From the NCBI RefSeq assembly GCF_022179185.1, contig NZ_BPQJ01000001.1, positions 248,001-312,000 of the forward strand: a stretch of DNA of 64,000 bases, given 5' to 3'. The DNA comes from Methylobacterium frigidaeris. GTDB lineage: Bacteria > Pseudomonadota > Alphaproteobacteria > Rhizobiales > Beijerinckiaceae. Shown in pieces: positions 49,999 to 59,128 of this stretch (position 1 is the first letter of the stretch; the number at the start of each line of letters is the position of its first letter). Made by a program: the position numbers and the translations under genes. The notes beneath the pieces are model-generated. The model did no database searches and was not told the DNA's origin. It worked only from the letters and a program-made list of their open reading frames with translations.

Positions 49999-52061
49999 CC
50001 CCCCGCGCCATCGTCGGCGTCGATGTCGGCGGCACCTTCACCGACCTGTTCTACTACGACGAGGCCGCCGGCCGCTTCCAGACCGGCAAGGTCCCGTCGA
50101 ACCGCGGCGACGAGGCGGTGGGCTTCCTCGCCGGCCTCAAAGGGTTCGGCCCGGTCGTGGGGCTCGCCTCGATCGTCCACGGCACGACGGTCGGCACCAA
50201 CGCGCTGCTGGAGCGGAAAGGCGCCCGCATCGGCCTCATCACCACGCGGGGCTTTCGCGACGTGCTGGAGATGCGTCGGCGCGACCGGCGGCATACCTGG
50301 GGCCTGTGGGGCGACTTCGTCCCCGTCGTCGACCGCGACCTCCGGCTTGAGGTCGACGAGCGCACGCTCGCCGACGGCACGATTCGCCAAGGCGTCGATC
50401 CGGACCAGGTGGCGGAGGCCGCCCGCGCGCTGCTCGCCAACGGCGCCGAGGCCCTGGCGATCTGCTTCGTCAACGCCTACGCCAACCCGGAGAACGAGCG
50501 GATCGCCCTCGAAGCGGCCAGTGCCGTGTGGCCGAACGCCAACGTGGAGCGCTCGTCGGGCATCCTGCCGGAGATCCGCGAGTTCGAGCGCACCTCGACC
50601 ACGGTGCTCAACGCGTATCTCCAGCCGGTGGTCGGCAACTACCTCGGCAAGCTCGACCGGGCGCTGGAATCGGAGAGCTTCACCGGCCGCTTCCACATCG
50701 TGCAGTCCAATGGCGGCGTGATGTCGACCGCCACTGCCCGGCGCCTGCCGGTGCGCACCGCGCTCTCGGGACCGGCCGCCGGCGTCATCGCGGCCGCCGC
50801 CATCGCCAAGGAGGCCGGTTTCCCGAACGTGATCACGGGTGACCTCGGCGGCACCTCCTTCGACGTGTCGCTGGTGGTCGAGGGCGAGACGGCGCTCGCC
50901 GCCCAGACGACGATCGATTTCGGCCTCGTCATCCGCACGCCGATGATCGAGATCAGCACGATCGGGGCCGGCGGCGGCTCGATCGCCCATGTCGATGCCG
51001 GCGGCCTGCTCCAGGTCGGGCCGGAGAGCGCCGGGTCGCGGCCGGGCCCGGTCTGCTACGGCCAGGGCAACACCCGCCCGACGCTGACCGACGCCAACGT
51101 GGTCTTGGGCCGCATCAACGCCGAGCGGCCGATCGGCGGCGCCTTGAAGCGCCTCGACGTCGAGGCGGCGAAGGCCGCGATCGCCGAGCACGTCGCTGAA
51201 CCGCTCGGCCTCGACGTGATGGCGGCGGCGGAAGCGATCGTGCGGGTCGCCGACGGCAAGATGGCCGGCGCGATCCGCCTCGTCTCGATCGAGCGCGGCC
51301 ACGACCCCCAGAAATTCGCCGCGGTGCCGTTCGGCGGCGGTGGGGCGCTGCATGTCGGCGCGCTGATCAAGGATGTGGGGCTTCGCGGCGCCCTGGTGCC
51401 GCGCTATCCGGGCGTCACCTCGGCGCTCGGCTGCGTCATCGCCGATATCCGCCACGACCAGGTCCAGACCCTCAACCTGTCGCTGGCCAATCTCGACGCT
51501 GCCGCCCTCGACCGGCGGATGGTGGCGGAAGCCAAGGCTGCCCGCGAGGTCGTCGAGGCCGCCGGCCTCACCGTCTCACGCATCGACACGGTGTTCGAGC
51601 TCGACATGCACTATGTCGGGCAGACCCATACCGTCGCGGTGGCGCTGCCGGTGACGGTCGCGAACGGCACCACCGGCATCACCCCAGGCGTGATCCAGGA
51701 AGCGTTCGAGACCGCCTACCGCACCTCGTTCAGCCGCCTGCTCCCGGGCCTCGGCACCCGGATCGTCAACCTGCGCACCGCCGCGATCGGCCGTCGGCCC
51801 CACTTCGACCTCGCCGCCCTGGCGCCGGGACCGGACGCCTCGCTGGAGGCCGCCCGCCTCGGCAGCCGGCCCGTCTGGTTCGCGGGTGCCTGGCACGAGG
51901 CCGCGGTCTTTGCCCGCCTCGCCCTGCCGGTCGGGGCCGAGATCTCGGGGCCGGCGATCCTGGAGCAGCCGGACGCCACGACCGTGGTCGATCCTGACCT
52001 GACGGCGCGGGTCGACCGGCTCGGCAACGTCGTGGTCACCCGCACGGGAGCGCCCGCATGA
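49995..52061 (+). CDS. hyuA: Hydantoinase A/oxoprolinase family subunit
   Basis: 688 residues. Actin-like ATPase: GVDVGGTFTDLF (phosphate 1), HGTTVGTNALLERKGARIGL, VITGDLGGTSFDVSL (phosphate 2) and GAGGGSIAHVDAGGLLQVGP. It supplies the ATP-dependent activation for cyclic amide opening together with HyuB. The C-terminal ~190 residues form the beta-rich domain typical of the long HyuA group. ATGA overlaps with hyuB and the next gene point to a stoichiometric complex. Confidence 0.92.
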   Translation: MTPRAIVGVDVGGTFTDLFYYDEAAGRFQTGKVPSNRGDEAVGFLAGLKGFGPVVGLASIVHGTTVGTNALLERKGARIGLITTRGFRDVLEMRRRDRRHTWGLWGDFVPVVDRDLRLEVDERTLADGTIRQGVDPDQVAEAARALLANGAEALAICFVNAYANPENERIALEAASAVWPNANVERSSGILPEIREFERTSTTVLNAYLQPVVGNYLGKLDRALESESFTGRFHIVQSNGGVMSTATARRLPVRTALSGPAAGVIAAAAIAKEAGFPNVITGDLGGTSFDVSLVVEGETALAAQTTIDFGLVIRTPMIEISTIGAGGGSIAHVDAGGLLQVGPESAGSRPGPVCYGQGNTRPTLTDANVVLGRINAERPIGGALKRLDVEAAKAAIAEHVAEPLGLDVMAAAEAIVRVADGKMAGAIRLVSIERGHDPQKFAAVPFGGGGALHVGALIKDVGLRGALVPRYPGVTSALGCVIADIRHDQVQTLNLSLANLDAAALDRRMVAEAKAAREVVEAAGLTVSRIDTVFELDMHYVGQTHTVAVALPVTVANGTTGITPGVIQEAFETAYRTSFSRLLPGLGTRIVNLRTAAIGRRPHFDLAALAPGPDASLEAARLGSRPVWFAGAWHEAAVFARLALPVGAEISGPAILEQPDATTVVDPDLTARVDRLGNVVVTRTGAPA

Positions 52062-52669
52062 GCCATTCCGCGATCCCGATTGAGCGCACGGCGCTCCTGA
52101 TCTGCGACCTGCAGAACGACTTCCTGCACCCGGACGGCGCCTACGGCCGGGCGGGCCAGGCCGCGCCCGAGATCGCCGCCGTGCCGGCCCGGGTCCGTCC
52201 GCTGGCCGAGCTGATCCGGGCACGAGGCGGGTTCATCGTCTCGACCCACTTCACGCTGGTGCCGGGCAAGGGCGGCGAGCCCCTGATCTCGCCCCATCTG
52301 CGCGAGCTGCGGCCGTTCCTCAGGAAGGGCGACTTCCTGCCCGGCGCCTGGGGCCACGCGCTGGTGGACGAGCTGCAGCCCGCCGACCTCTCGGTCGAGA
52401 AGGTCGCCTACTCGGCCTTCTACATGACCCGGCTCGAATGGGTGTTGCGCAAGGCGGGGATCGAGCGGCTGATCGTGTCGGGCATCGTCACCAATGGCGG
52501 CGTCGCCTCGACGGTCCGCGACGCGCATGTGCGCGACTTCTCGGTCACCGTCCTGTCCGACGCCTGCGCGGCCTTCTCGCCGGCGGTTCACCAGACCGCG
52601 ATCGAGGCCCTGAAGCCGGTCTGCCGGGTGGCGGGAGTGGCGGACATCATCGCGGAGCTGTCGGCATGA
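52058..52669 (+). CDS. Isochorismatase-fold hydrolase lacking the catalytic cysteine
   Basis: 203 residues. The fold and two of three catalytic residues are present: Asp17 in ICDLQNDF and Lys115 in VEKVAYSAF. The usual cysteine in the T-N-x-C-V motif is glycine here (TNGGVAST, Gly148). In the family, amidases such as N-carbamoylsarcosine amidohydrolase need that cysteine, whereas isochorismatases (PhzD, EntB) have no cysteine there. A simple amidase role is therefore doubtful despite the hydantoinase neighbours; vinyl-ether or another hydrolysis is possible. Coupled to hyuA and to the flavoprotein gene by ATGA. Confidence 0.85.
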   Translation: MSHSAIPIERTALLICDLQNDFLHPDGAYGRAGQAAPEIAAVPARVRPLAELIRARGGFIVSTHFTLVPGKGGEPLISPHLRELRPFLRKGDFLPGAWGHALVDELQPADLSVEKVAYSAFYMTRLEWVLRKAGIERLIVSGIVTNGGVASTVRDAHVRDFSVTVLSDACAAFSPAVHQTAIEALKPVCRVAGVADIIAELSA

Positions 52670-54060
52670 CCATCGCGCCCGCCGATTCCGTCAACTTCGA
52701 CATCGAGGTTCCGGTCGCGGTGATCGGCGCCGGGGCGGCCGGGCTGGTCGCGGCACTCGCCGCCCACGAGGCCGGGGCCGAGGTGCTGGTGATTGAGCGC
52801 GATCCCGTGCCCCGCGGCTCCACCGCCCTCTCGGCCGGGCTGGTGCCGGCCCCCGGCACCCGCTGGCAGCGCGAGGCCGGGCTCGCCGACAGCCCGGAGC
52901 TGTTTTCCGCCGACATCATGGCGAAGGCGAAGAACGAGCCCGACCCGGTCCTCGTCGCGCGCCTCGCGGGGTCCGTCGGCCCGGCCCTCGAATGGCTCGC
53001 CGACCGGCACGGCCTGCCCTTCTCGGTCATCACCGACTTCCGTTATCCGGGCCACTCCGCCAACCGGATGCACGGTCTGCCGAGCCGGTCCGGCGAGGAG
53101 TTGGTCGATCGGCTGGCGCGGGCGGTCGAGGCGGCCGGCATCCCGATCCTGTGCGAGGCCAGGGTCGACACGCTCTACACCGAGGCCGCCGCGATCCGGG
53201 GCTTCGGCCTCGTGCGGCCCGACGGCTCGCGCGAGCGCGTCGCCTGCCGGGCCCTGGTGCTCGCCTGCAACGGCTATGGCGGCAACAAGGCCCTGGTGGC
53301 GCAGCACGTGCCGGAGCTGTCCGGCGCGCTCTATTTCGGCCACGAGGGCAACCAGGGCGACGCGCTGCTCTGGGGCGAGGCGCTCGGTGCCGCTACCCGC
53401 CACCTCTCGGGCCACCAGGGCCACGGCTCGGTGGCGCATCCGCACGGCATCCTGATCACCTGGGCGACCGTCACCGAGGGCGGGTTCCAGGTGAACGCCG
53501 AAGGCCGCCGCTTCTCCGACGAGAGCCGCGGCTATTCCGAGCAGGCGGCGGAGGTCCTGCGCCAGCCCGGCGGAACCGCCGTCACGGTGTTCGACGAGCG
53601 CATCGCCGGCATTGCCCGCCAGTTCGAGGATTTTCGCAGGGCCGAGAGCGCCGGGGCGATCGTGGCGGCGGACACGATCGCCGAGCTCGCGGCGCGGCTG
53701 CATCTGCCGGGAGCGGCTCTCGCCGCCGCCCTGGAGGAGGTCGAGGCGCTGAAACGCGCCGGCGGCCGGGACGGGTTCGGGCGCTCCTTCGCGGGCGTGC
53801 CGGCGCTGACCGCGCCCTACCGGGCGGTGCGGGTGACGGGCGCTCTGTTCCACACGCAGGGCGGCCTCGTGGTCGACGACGAGGCGCGGGTGCTGACGGC
53901 GGGCGACGCGCCGATCCCGAATCTGTTCGCGGCGGGGGGCGCCGCCTGCGGCGTGTCGGGGACCGGGCCGGGCGGGTACCTGTCGGGCAACGGGCTGCTG
54001 GCGGCGGTGGCGCTCGGGCGCATCGCCGGCCAGGCGGCGGGAGTGATGGGGGTTTGTTAG
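52666..54060 (+). CDS. FAD-dependent oxidoreductase, fumarate reductase/tricarballylate dehydrogenase-like
   Basis: 464 residues. FAD_binding_2 family: N-terminal VAVIGAGAAGLVAALAA, LSAGLVPAPGTRWQ, and the C-terminal GTGPGGYLSGNGLLAAVALGRIAG. The motif NAEGRRFSDESRGY is typical of enzymes that add or remove hydrogen across a C=C bond next to a carboxylate. It most likely interconverts a succinate-type and a fumarate/maleate-type acid. It has no signal peptide or heme motif, so cytoplasmic. Last gene of the tightly coupled block. Confidence 0.87.
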   Translation: MTIAPADSVNFDIEVPVAVIGAGAAGLVAALAAHEAGAEVLVIERDPVPRGSTALSAGLVPAPGTRWQREAGLADSPELFSADIMAKAKNEPDPVLVARLAGSVGPALEWLADRHGLPFSVITDFRYPGHSANRMHGLPSRSGEELVDRLARAVEAAGIPILCEARVDTLYTEAAAIRGFGLVRPDGSRERVACRALVLACNGYGGNKALVAQHVPELSGALYFGHEGNQGDALLWGEALGAATRHLSGHQGHGSVAHPHGILITWATVTEGGFQVNAEGRRFSDESRGYSEQAAEVLRQPGGTAVTVFDERIAGIARQFEDFRRAESAGAIVAADTIAELAARLHLPGAALAAALEEVEALKRAGGRDGFGRSFAGVPALTAPYRAVRVTGALFHTQGGLVVDDEARVLTAGDAPIPNLFAAGGAACGVSGTGPGGYLSGNGLLAAVALGRIAGQAAGVMGVC

Positions 54061-54116
54061 TTCCCAGCGCCTCACCATCTCTCAATCACCATTCATGATA
54101 CCCTCCCCGTTCCCGC

Positions 54117-54265
54117 ACGACTGAAGCGAAGCGGAAGGAGATCCGGGATCCAGCACAAGAATTCGCGAAGCGTCCGCCTGGCTGCAACGGCGCAGCATAC
54201 AGAGCCGCTTCGCGGCGAGTCTTACGGCTGGATCCCGGATCTCCTTCCGCTGACGCTCCAGTCGT
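54117..54265. repeat. Dispersed palindrome, family B (copy 2)
   Basis: Imperfect arms of ~38 bp (54117-54154 and 54227-54265) share AGCGGAAGGAGATCCGGGAT and its complement. The copy occupies most of the gap between the flavoprotein gene and the LeuC-like gene and may terminate or attenuate the upstream transcript. Confidence 0.75.
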
Positions 54266-54326
54266 CCGGGAAAGGGGTGAGGGTTTCGAAAGTTTCGGCA
54301 TCAACGAACACGGCGGAGGACGCCTG

Positions 54327-55733
54327 ATGACCCCGCAACCCCGCACCCTCTTCGACAAGGTCTGGGACGCCCACGTCATGGCGACCCGGCCCGACGGGCA
54401 GGCTTTGCTCGCCATCGACCGCCACCTCCTGCACGAGGGCTCGTTCCACGCCTTCGGCATGCTTGACCATGCCGGGCGGCAAATCCGCCGGCCGGAGCTG
54501 ACCTTCGCGGTGGCCGACCACTACGTCCCGTCCCGCGACCGCGGCGGGCCGATCCCGGATCCCGAGATCGCCAACATGGTCTCGACGCTCGCCGACAATG
54601 CCGGCCGGCACGGCATCCGGCATTTCGGCCTCGATGATCGCGCGCAGGGCATCGTCCACGTCCTGGCGCCGGAGCAGGGTCTGACGCTGCCGGGCCTCAC
54701 CATCGTCTGCGGCGATTCCCACACCTCGACCCACGGCGCCTTCGGGGCACTCGGCTTCGGCATCGGCGCGACCGAGGTCGCGCACGTGCTCGCGACCCAA
54801 GCCCTGTGGCAGCGCCGGCCCAAGACTCTCCGGGTCGGCATCGACGGCGTGCTCGGCGCCCACGTCACCGCCAAGGACGTGATCCTGGCGATCATCGCAG
54901 GTGTAGGGGCCGGCGGCGCGGTCGGGCACGTGCTCGAATATGCCGGCAGCGCCATCCGCGGCCTGTCGATGGAGGGCCGGCTCACCATCTGCAACATGTC
55001 GATCGAGGCCGGGGCCCGGGCCGGGATGATCGCGCCGGACGACACCACCTTCGGGTTCCTGGAAGGACGGCCCTATGCCCCGAAGGGTGCGCTGTTCGAG
55101 CGGGCGGTCGCGGCCTGGCGGCTCCTGCCGAGCGACGAGGGCGCCCGGTTCGACCGCGAGGTGACGCTGGATGCCGCCGCCATCGCCCCGACCGTGACCT
55201 GGGGCACCAGTCCCGAGACGGCGCTCCCCGTCACCGCCGCGGTGCCGGATCCTGGCGCGGAGGCCGACGCTACCAAGGCCGGGCAGATGCGGGCGATGCT
55301 CGACTATATGGGCCTCACCCCCGGCATGCCGCTCGAATCGGTCGCGATCGACCGGGTGTTCATCGGCTCCTGCACCAATTCGCGCATCGAGGACCTGCGC
55401 GCCGCGGCCGGCGTGCTGCGCGGGCAGAAGGCCGCTGTGCCGGGCCTCGTCGTGCCGGGCTCAGGCCCGGTGCGGCGCCAGGCCGAGGCGGAAGGACTGG
55501 ATCAGGTGTTCCGCGCAGCCGGCCTCGAATGGGGCGAGCCGGGCTGCTCGATGTGCGTCGGCATCAACGGCGACCTCGTGCCGGCGGGCGAGCGCTGCGC
55601 CTCGACCACCAACCGCAACTTCCCCGGCCGCCAGGGACCCAACGCCCGCACCCACCTGATGAGCCCGGCCATGGCCGCGGCGGCGGCCGTCACCGGCCGC
55701 CTCACCGACATCCGCCGGCTCGGGAGCCGCTGA
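54327..55733 (+). CDS. LeuC-type aconitase-family hydratase, large subunit
   Basis: 468 residues, close to LeuC over its full length: [30 protein letters not shown], and three cluster cysteines in GSCTNSR and CSMCVGIN. It binds a [4Fe-4S] cluster and hydrates or dehydrates a substituted malate. 3-Isopropylmalate dehydratase is the default name. The location directly after a catabolic operon and before a second importer suggests it may instead act on maleate-, citraconate- or dimethylmaleate-like acids. Works with the small subunit 3 bp downstream. Confidence 0.88.
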   Translation: MTPQPRTLFDKVWDAHVMATRPDGQALLAIDRHLLHEGSFHAFGMLDHAGRQIRRPELTFAVADHYVPSRDRGGPIPDPEIANMVSTLADNAGRHGIRHFGLDDRAQGIVHVLAPEQGLTLPGLTIVCGDSHTSTHGAFGALGFGIGATEVAHVLATQALWQRRPKTLRVGIDGVLGAHVTAKDVILAIIAGVGAGGAVGHVLEYAGSAIRGLSMEGRLTICNMSIEAGARAGMIAPDDTTFGFLEGRPYAPKGALFERAVAAWRLLPSDEGARFDREVTLDAAAIAPTVTWGTSPETALPVTAAVPDPGAEADATKAGQMRAMLDYMGLTPGMPLESVAIDRVFIGSCTNSRIEDLRAAAGVLRGQKAAVPGLVVPGSGPVRRQAEAEGLDQVFRAAGLEWGEPGCSMCVGINGDLVPAGERCASTTNRNFPGRQGPNARTHLMSPAMAAAAAVTGRLTDIRRLGSR

Positions 55734-55736
55734 CCA

Positions 55737-56341
55737 TGCAGCCTTTCACCACGCTCCAGGCCGTCGCGGTGCCGCTCGCTGTCGCTAACATCGACACCGA
55801 CCAGATCCTGCCGGCCCGCTTCCTCAAGAAGCCGCGCAGCGCCGGCTACGGCAACTTCCTGTTCCACGACGAGCGCCGCCGCAGCGAGGCTTATCCCCTC
55901 GACGTGCCGGCTTACGCGGGGGCTGGCATCCTGGTGACCGATCGCAATTTCGGCTGCGGCTCGTCGCGCGAGGGCGCGGTCTACGCCCTCGTCGATGGCG
56001 GGATCCGCTGCGTGATCGCCCCGAGCTTCGGCGACATCTTCGCGTCGAACGCGGCGAAGAACGGGCTCCTGACGGTGACCCTGCCGGAGGACGTGGTGGC
56101 ATTCCTTCGTGCCCGCCTCGCCGCCGCGCCCGGCGCGACGGTGACGGTCGATCTGCCGGCACAGACCGTGACCGACCCGGACGGCGCGGCGATCCCTTTC
56201 GAGATCGACCCGTTCAAGAAGCGCTGCCTCGTCGAGGGGCTCGACGACGTGGCGCTGACGCTCGAGCACGCCGCGGCGATCGCGGCCTTCGAAGCCCGGG
56301 TGGCGGCGGAGGAGCCGTGGCGGGTGCCGGGGGGCGCTTGA
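55737..56341 (+). CDS. LeuD-type aconitase-family hydratase, small subunit
   Basis: 201 residues, normal LeuD length: NIDTDQILPARFLKK, GYGNFLFHDER, FGCGSSREGAVYAL, VIAPSFGDIFASNAAKNGLL. Enterobacterial LeuD has SSREHAPWAL at the substrate-facing loop; here it is SSREGAVYAL. The His-Ala-Pro-Trp change hints at a different substrate from isopropylmalate. Forms a heterodimer with the LeuC-type protein. Confidence 0.87.
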
Positions 56342-56395
56342 GCGCGCGGCCTCCCAGGCAACGTGCGACATCCGCGCACGACGTCCGCCGCGCAG

Positions 56396-56530
56396 GATCA
56401 TCCCGGAGCCGAGAAGCGGAGCCCGGGATCGGGAACCCCCGGCGCTTCGGGAAGAAGCGGTCCGCCTCATTCGCCTGCATCCGCGCATCCGGATTTCGGG
56501 CTCCGCTACGCGGCCCGGGAATGACCGGGA
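56396..56530. repeat. Dispersed palindrome, family B (copy 3)
   Basis: Imperfect arms (around 56397-56430 and 56493-56526) share AAGCGGAGCCCGGGATC and CGGGCTCCGCTACGCGGC. It lies between the LeuD-type gene and the second importer, in a ~490-bp gap (56342-56832) with no credible gene. Confidence 0.7.
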
Positions 56531-56749
56531 GGGTGTCAGGGTTCCTCGCCCGATCGGAAGAAGTCCCGGATATGTCGGGATAATCCAGGCGCGCCGAGGC
56601 ATCCCGCGGCCCTGCCGCTGCTGCCCAGGCGATGCGTCCTTGAGGAACCTGCCCGCGGGTCGGCAAAGCTCCCTCTCCCGCAGCCATGCACTCACGCGAT
56701 GGCTCGCCGTTTAATCCCCGACATCGCCATCCCTCGGCCGATACGCACC

Positions 56750-56777
56750 TTGTGGTCTAACAAGCTCTCGCTACACT
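56750..56777 (+). promoter_or_regulatory. Candidate sigma-70 promoter of importer 2
   Basis: TTGTGG and TACACT with a 16-bp spacer, 56 bp upstream of the binding-protein ATG. Weak match; position fits. Confidence 0.3.
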
Positions 56778-56832
56778 CTCCGCCCGAGCCGCGACGCCAC
56801 CAATCAAACAAGCGGCCGGAAGAGGGAACGTC

Positions 56833-58098
56833 ATGCTGGAGTGCGCATCCGTCGCCAGGCGGCGGCTCGTCCGCGCGTTGCTTGGTTCGACCATCCTGTT
56901 GGCCGCCAACGCCTCGCTCTCGACCGTTCAGGCCGCGGACCCGATCCGCATCGCGGTGATCGCGGAGGCGCAGGCGATCGCCGGGGCCGCGATCCCGCAG
57001 GCGGCGCAGCTCGCCGCCGACGAGATCAACGCCAAGGGCGGGATGGACGGCCGCAAGATCGAGATCATCACCTACGACAACAAGAGCTCGGCCGCCGACT
57101 CGGTCCGCGCCTTCCAGCGCGCCGCGAGCGAGGACAAGGCTCACGCGGTCATCGCCAGCTACATCAGCGAGGTGGTGCTGGCGCTCCAGCCCTGGTCGGC
57201 CCGGCTGAAGCTGCCCTTCATCACCCCGGGCGCAGCCTCCAACGAGATCCCGCTCAACGTCCACAAGGACTATGCCCGCAACAAGTACTCCTTCCACGGC
57301 TACCTGACCTCGAAGGCGCAGTCGCAAGCCGTCTGCGACGCCGCCAAGGCGATCCTCGTCGAGGGGCGGCAGATGAAGACCGCCGTCATCATGAGCGAGG
57401 ACGCGGCGTGGACCAAGCCCCTCGACGAGGGCTACAAGGAATGCCTGCCGAAGGTCGGGCTGAAGGTGCTCGACCACATCCGCTTCTCGCCGAGCACCAC
57501 CGACTTCAACCCGATCTTCAGCCGCATCGAGGGCGCCAAGCCCGACGTGATCGTCACCGGCATCTCGCATGTCGGGGTGCAGCCGACGGTGCAGTGGCGC
57601 AGCCAGCAGGTGCCGATCCCGATGATCGGCATCGCCTCGCAGGCGACCAACGCCACCTTCTGGAAGGAGACGAACGGTGCCACGGAGGGCGTGCTGTTCG
57701 AGATGTTCGCCGCGCCCGGCACCAACGTGACGCCGAAGACCGCGCCCTTCGCCGAGGCCTTCAAGGCGAAGTACGGCAGCTATCCGGGCTATGCCGGCTA
57801 CACCGCCTATGACGAGGTCTATTACATCGCCGATGCGGTGAAGCGGGCGGGCTCGACCGATCCCGACAAGCTGGTCGAGGCGCTGGAGAAGACCGACTGG
57901 GAGGGCACCCTCGGGCGCATCCAGTTCTACGGCAAGGACGACGAGTTCACCCACTCCATCAAGTACGGCCCGGGCCTCGTCTCCGGCATGATGATGCAGT
58001 GGCAGGACGGCAAGCAGCTGGCGATCTGGCCGCCAAACGTCGCCAACGGGAAGATCACCTTCCCGAGTTTCGTCAAGGCCGGGACGGCGGCGAACTGA
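56833..58098 (+). CDS. ABC importer substrate-binding protein (branched-chain type), system 2
   Basis: 421 residues. A signal peptide (RRLVRALLGSTILLAANASLSTVQA) is followed by the periplasmic binding fold: IRIAVIAEAQAIAGAAIPQAAQLAADEIN, split by core VIAEAQAIAGA. LivJ-like with a long C-terminal segment. Ligand unknown; its sequence is not close to the system-1 binding protein, so the two likely take different compounds. AGGGAAC lies just upstream of the start. Confidence 0.9.
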   Translation: MLECASVARRRLVRALLGSTILLAANASLSTVQAADPIRIAVIAEAQAIAGAAIPQAAQLAADEINAKGGMDGRKIEIITYDNKSSAADSVRAFQRAASEDKAHAVIASYISEVVLALQPWSARLKLPFITPGAASNEIPLNVHKDYARNKYSFHGYLTSKAQSQAVCDAAKAILVEGRQMKTAVIMSEDAAWTKPLDEGYKECLPKVGLKVLDHIRFSPSTTDFNPIFSRIEGAKPDVIVTGISHVGVQPTVQWRSQQVPIPMIGIASQATNATFWKETNGATEGVLFEMFAAPGTNVTPKTAPFAEAFKAKYGSYPGYAGYTAYDEVYYIADAVKRAGSTDPDKLVEALEKTDWEGTLGRIQFYGKDDEFTHSIKYGPGLVSGMMMQWQDGKQLAIWPPNVANGKITFPSFVKAGTAAN

Positions 58099-58143
58099 CG
58101 GCGAACGTCGAACCGACCCCGATCGGGCCAGCGCGGGATCCCT

Positions 58144-58159
58144 TCTCCCATGTGGGAGA
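58144..58159. repeat. Small palindrome in importer 2
   Basis: TCTCCCATGTGGGAGA is a perfect palindrome between the binding-protein gene and the LivH-type permease gene. A short hairpin here could lower expression of the membrane genes relative to the binding protein (inference). Confidence 0.45.
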
Positions 58160-58218
58160 GGGGAGTTCTCGCGCGCGCCTCGCCCCTCCTCTTCCCCGAG
58201 AGCCCCAAGACCCGCGAC

Positions 58219-59094
58219 ATGACCGCGATCCAGATCCTCATCGACGGCTTCGCCATCTCGGCGCTCTACGCGCTCGGCGCCACCGGCTTCACCCTCATCT
58301 TCGGCGTCTCGGGCGTGCTCAACCTCTCGCACGGGGCCCTCATGGTCACCGCCGCGGTGGTGGCCTGGGCCGCGTCGAGCGAACTCGGCCTCGGCTCCTA
58401 TGCCGGTGCCGCCGCGGGCGTCGCGGTCTGCACCGGGCTGACGCTCGCCACCTACGGCGTGGTGGTGCGTCCGATCGACCGCTCCCGGGCGATCCCGCCG
58501 GAGGAGAAGGAGATCTTCATCCTCACCGGCACGCTCCTGTGGGGCATCATGATCCAGGAATTCATCGCCTACCTGTTCACCAGCAACGCCAAGACCGTGA
58601 TGCCGATCGTCGAGGGCGTCGTCACCATCGCGGGCGTGCGCACCCCGTGGAACCAGGTCTTCACCGCCGTGGTCTGCTGGGCCACGATCGGGCTGCTCTG
58701 GCTCCTCGTGAACCGCACCCGCACCGGCAAGGTGCTGCTCGCCGCCTCGATGAACCCACGCGGCGTGACGTTGCTCGGCTTCGAACTGTCGAAGATCTAC
58801 GTCGCGATCTGGCTCATCTACGGCGTGCTCGCGGGCATCGCCGGGGTGCTGCTCGGCCAGTTCCTCGGCGTGTCGAGCTACAGCGTCGGCCCGCTCACCG
58901 CGAGCGCCTTCTCGATCGTGGTGCTGGGGGGCTTGGGGAGCGTCTCGGGCTCGCTGATCGCCGCCTACGTCGTCGGCTACCTCGAGACGCTGACCGCCTA
59001 CCTCGTCTCCCCGGCCTACCGGACGATTCCCGCGCTGCTGCTGCTCGTGGCGGTGATGTATGTCCGCCCGCAGGGCCTGCTCGGGCGCCGCTGA
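58219..59094 (+). CDS. ABC importer permease, LivH type, system 2
   Basis: 291 residues, about eight membrane helices. GFAISALYALGATGFTLIFG, GVLNLSHGALM and the coupling loop FSIVVLGGLGSVSGSLIAA place it in the LivH group. The start MTAIQILIDG is set by the family N-terminus; the open frame begins earlier, at the small palindrome. Confidence 0.9.
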   Translation: MTAIQILIDGFAISALYALGATGFTLIFGVSGVLNLSHGALMVTAAVVAWAASSELGLGSYAGAAAGVAVCTGLTLATYGVVVRPIDRSRAIPPEEKEIFILTGTLLWGIMIQEFIAYLFTSNAKTVMPIVEGVVTIAGVRTPWNQVFTAVVCWATIGLLWLLVNRTRTGKVLLAASMNPRGVTLLGFELSKIYVAIWLIYGVLAGIAGVLLGQFLGVSSYSVGPLTASAFSIVVLGGLGSVSGSLIAAYVVGYLETLTAYLVSPAYRTIPALLLLVAVMYVRPQGLLGRR

Positions 59095-59128
59095 CGCCCG
59101 GCTTCACCTCGATCTGCCAAGAGGCCCC

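Noticed and set aside
48313..52669. Creatinine/N-methylhydantoin pathway (HyuAB plus N-carbamoylsarcosine amidase)
   Set aside because: The isochorismatase-fold protein lacks the amidase cysteine, and no creatinine deaminase or sarcosine oxidase is present. The lyase and hydratase genes also do not fit that pathway.
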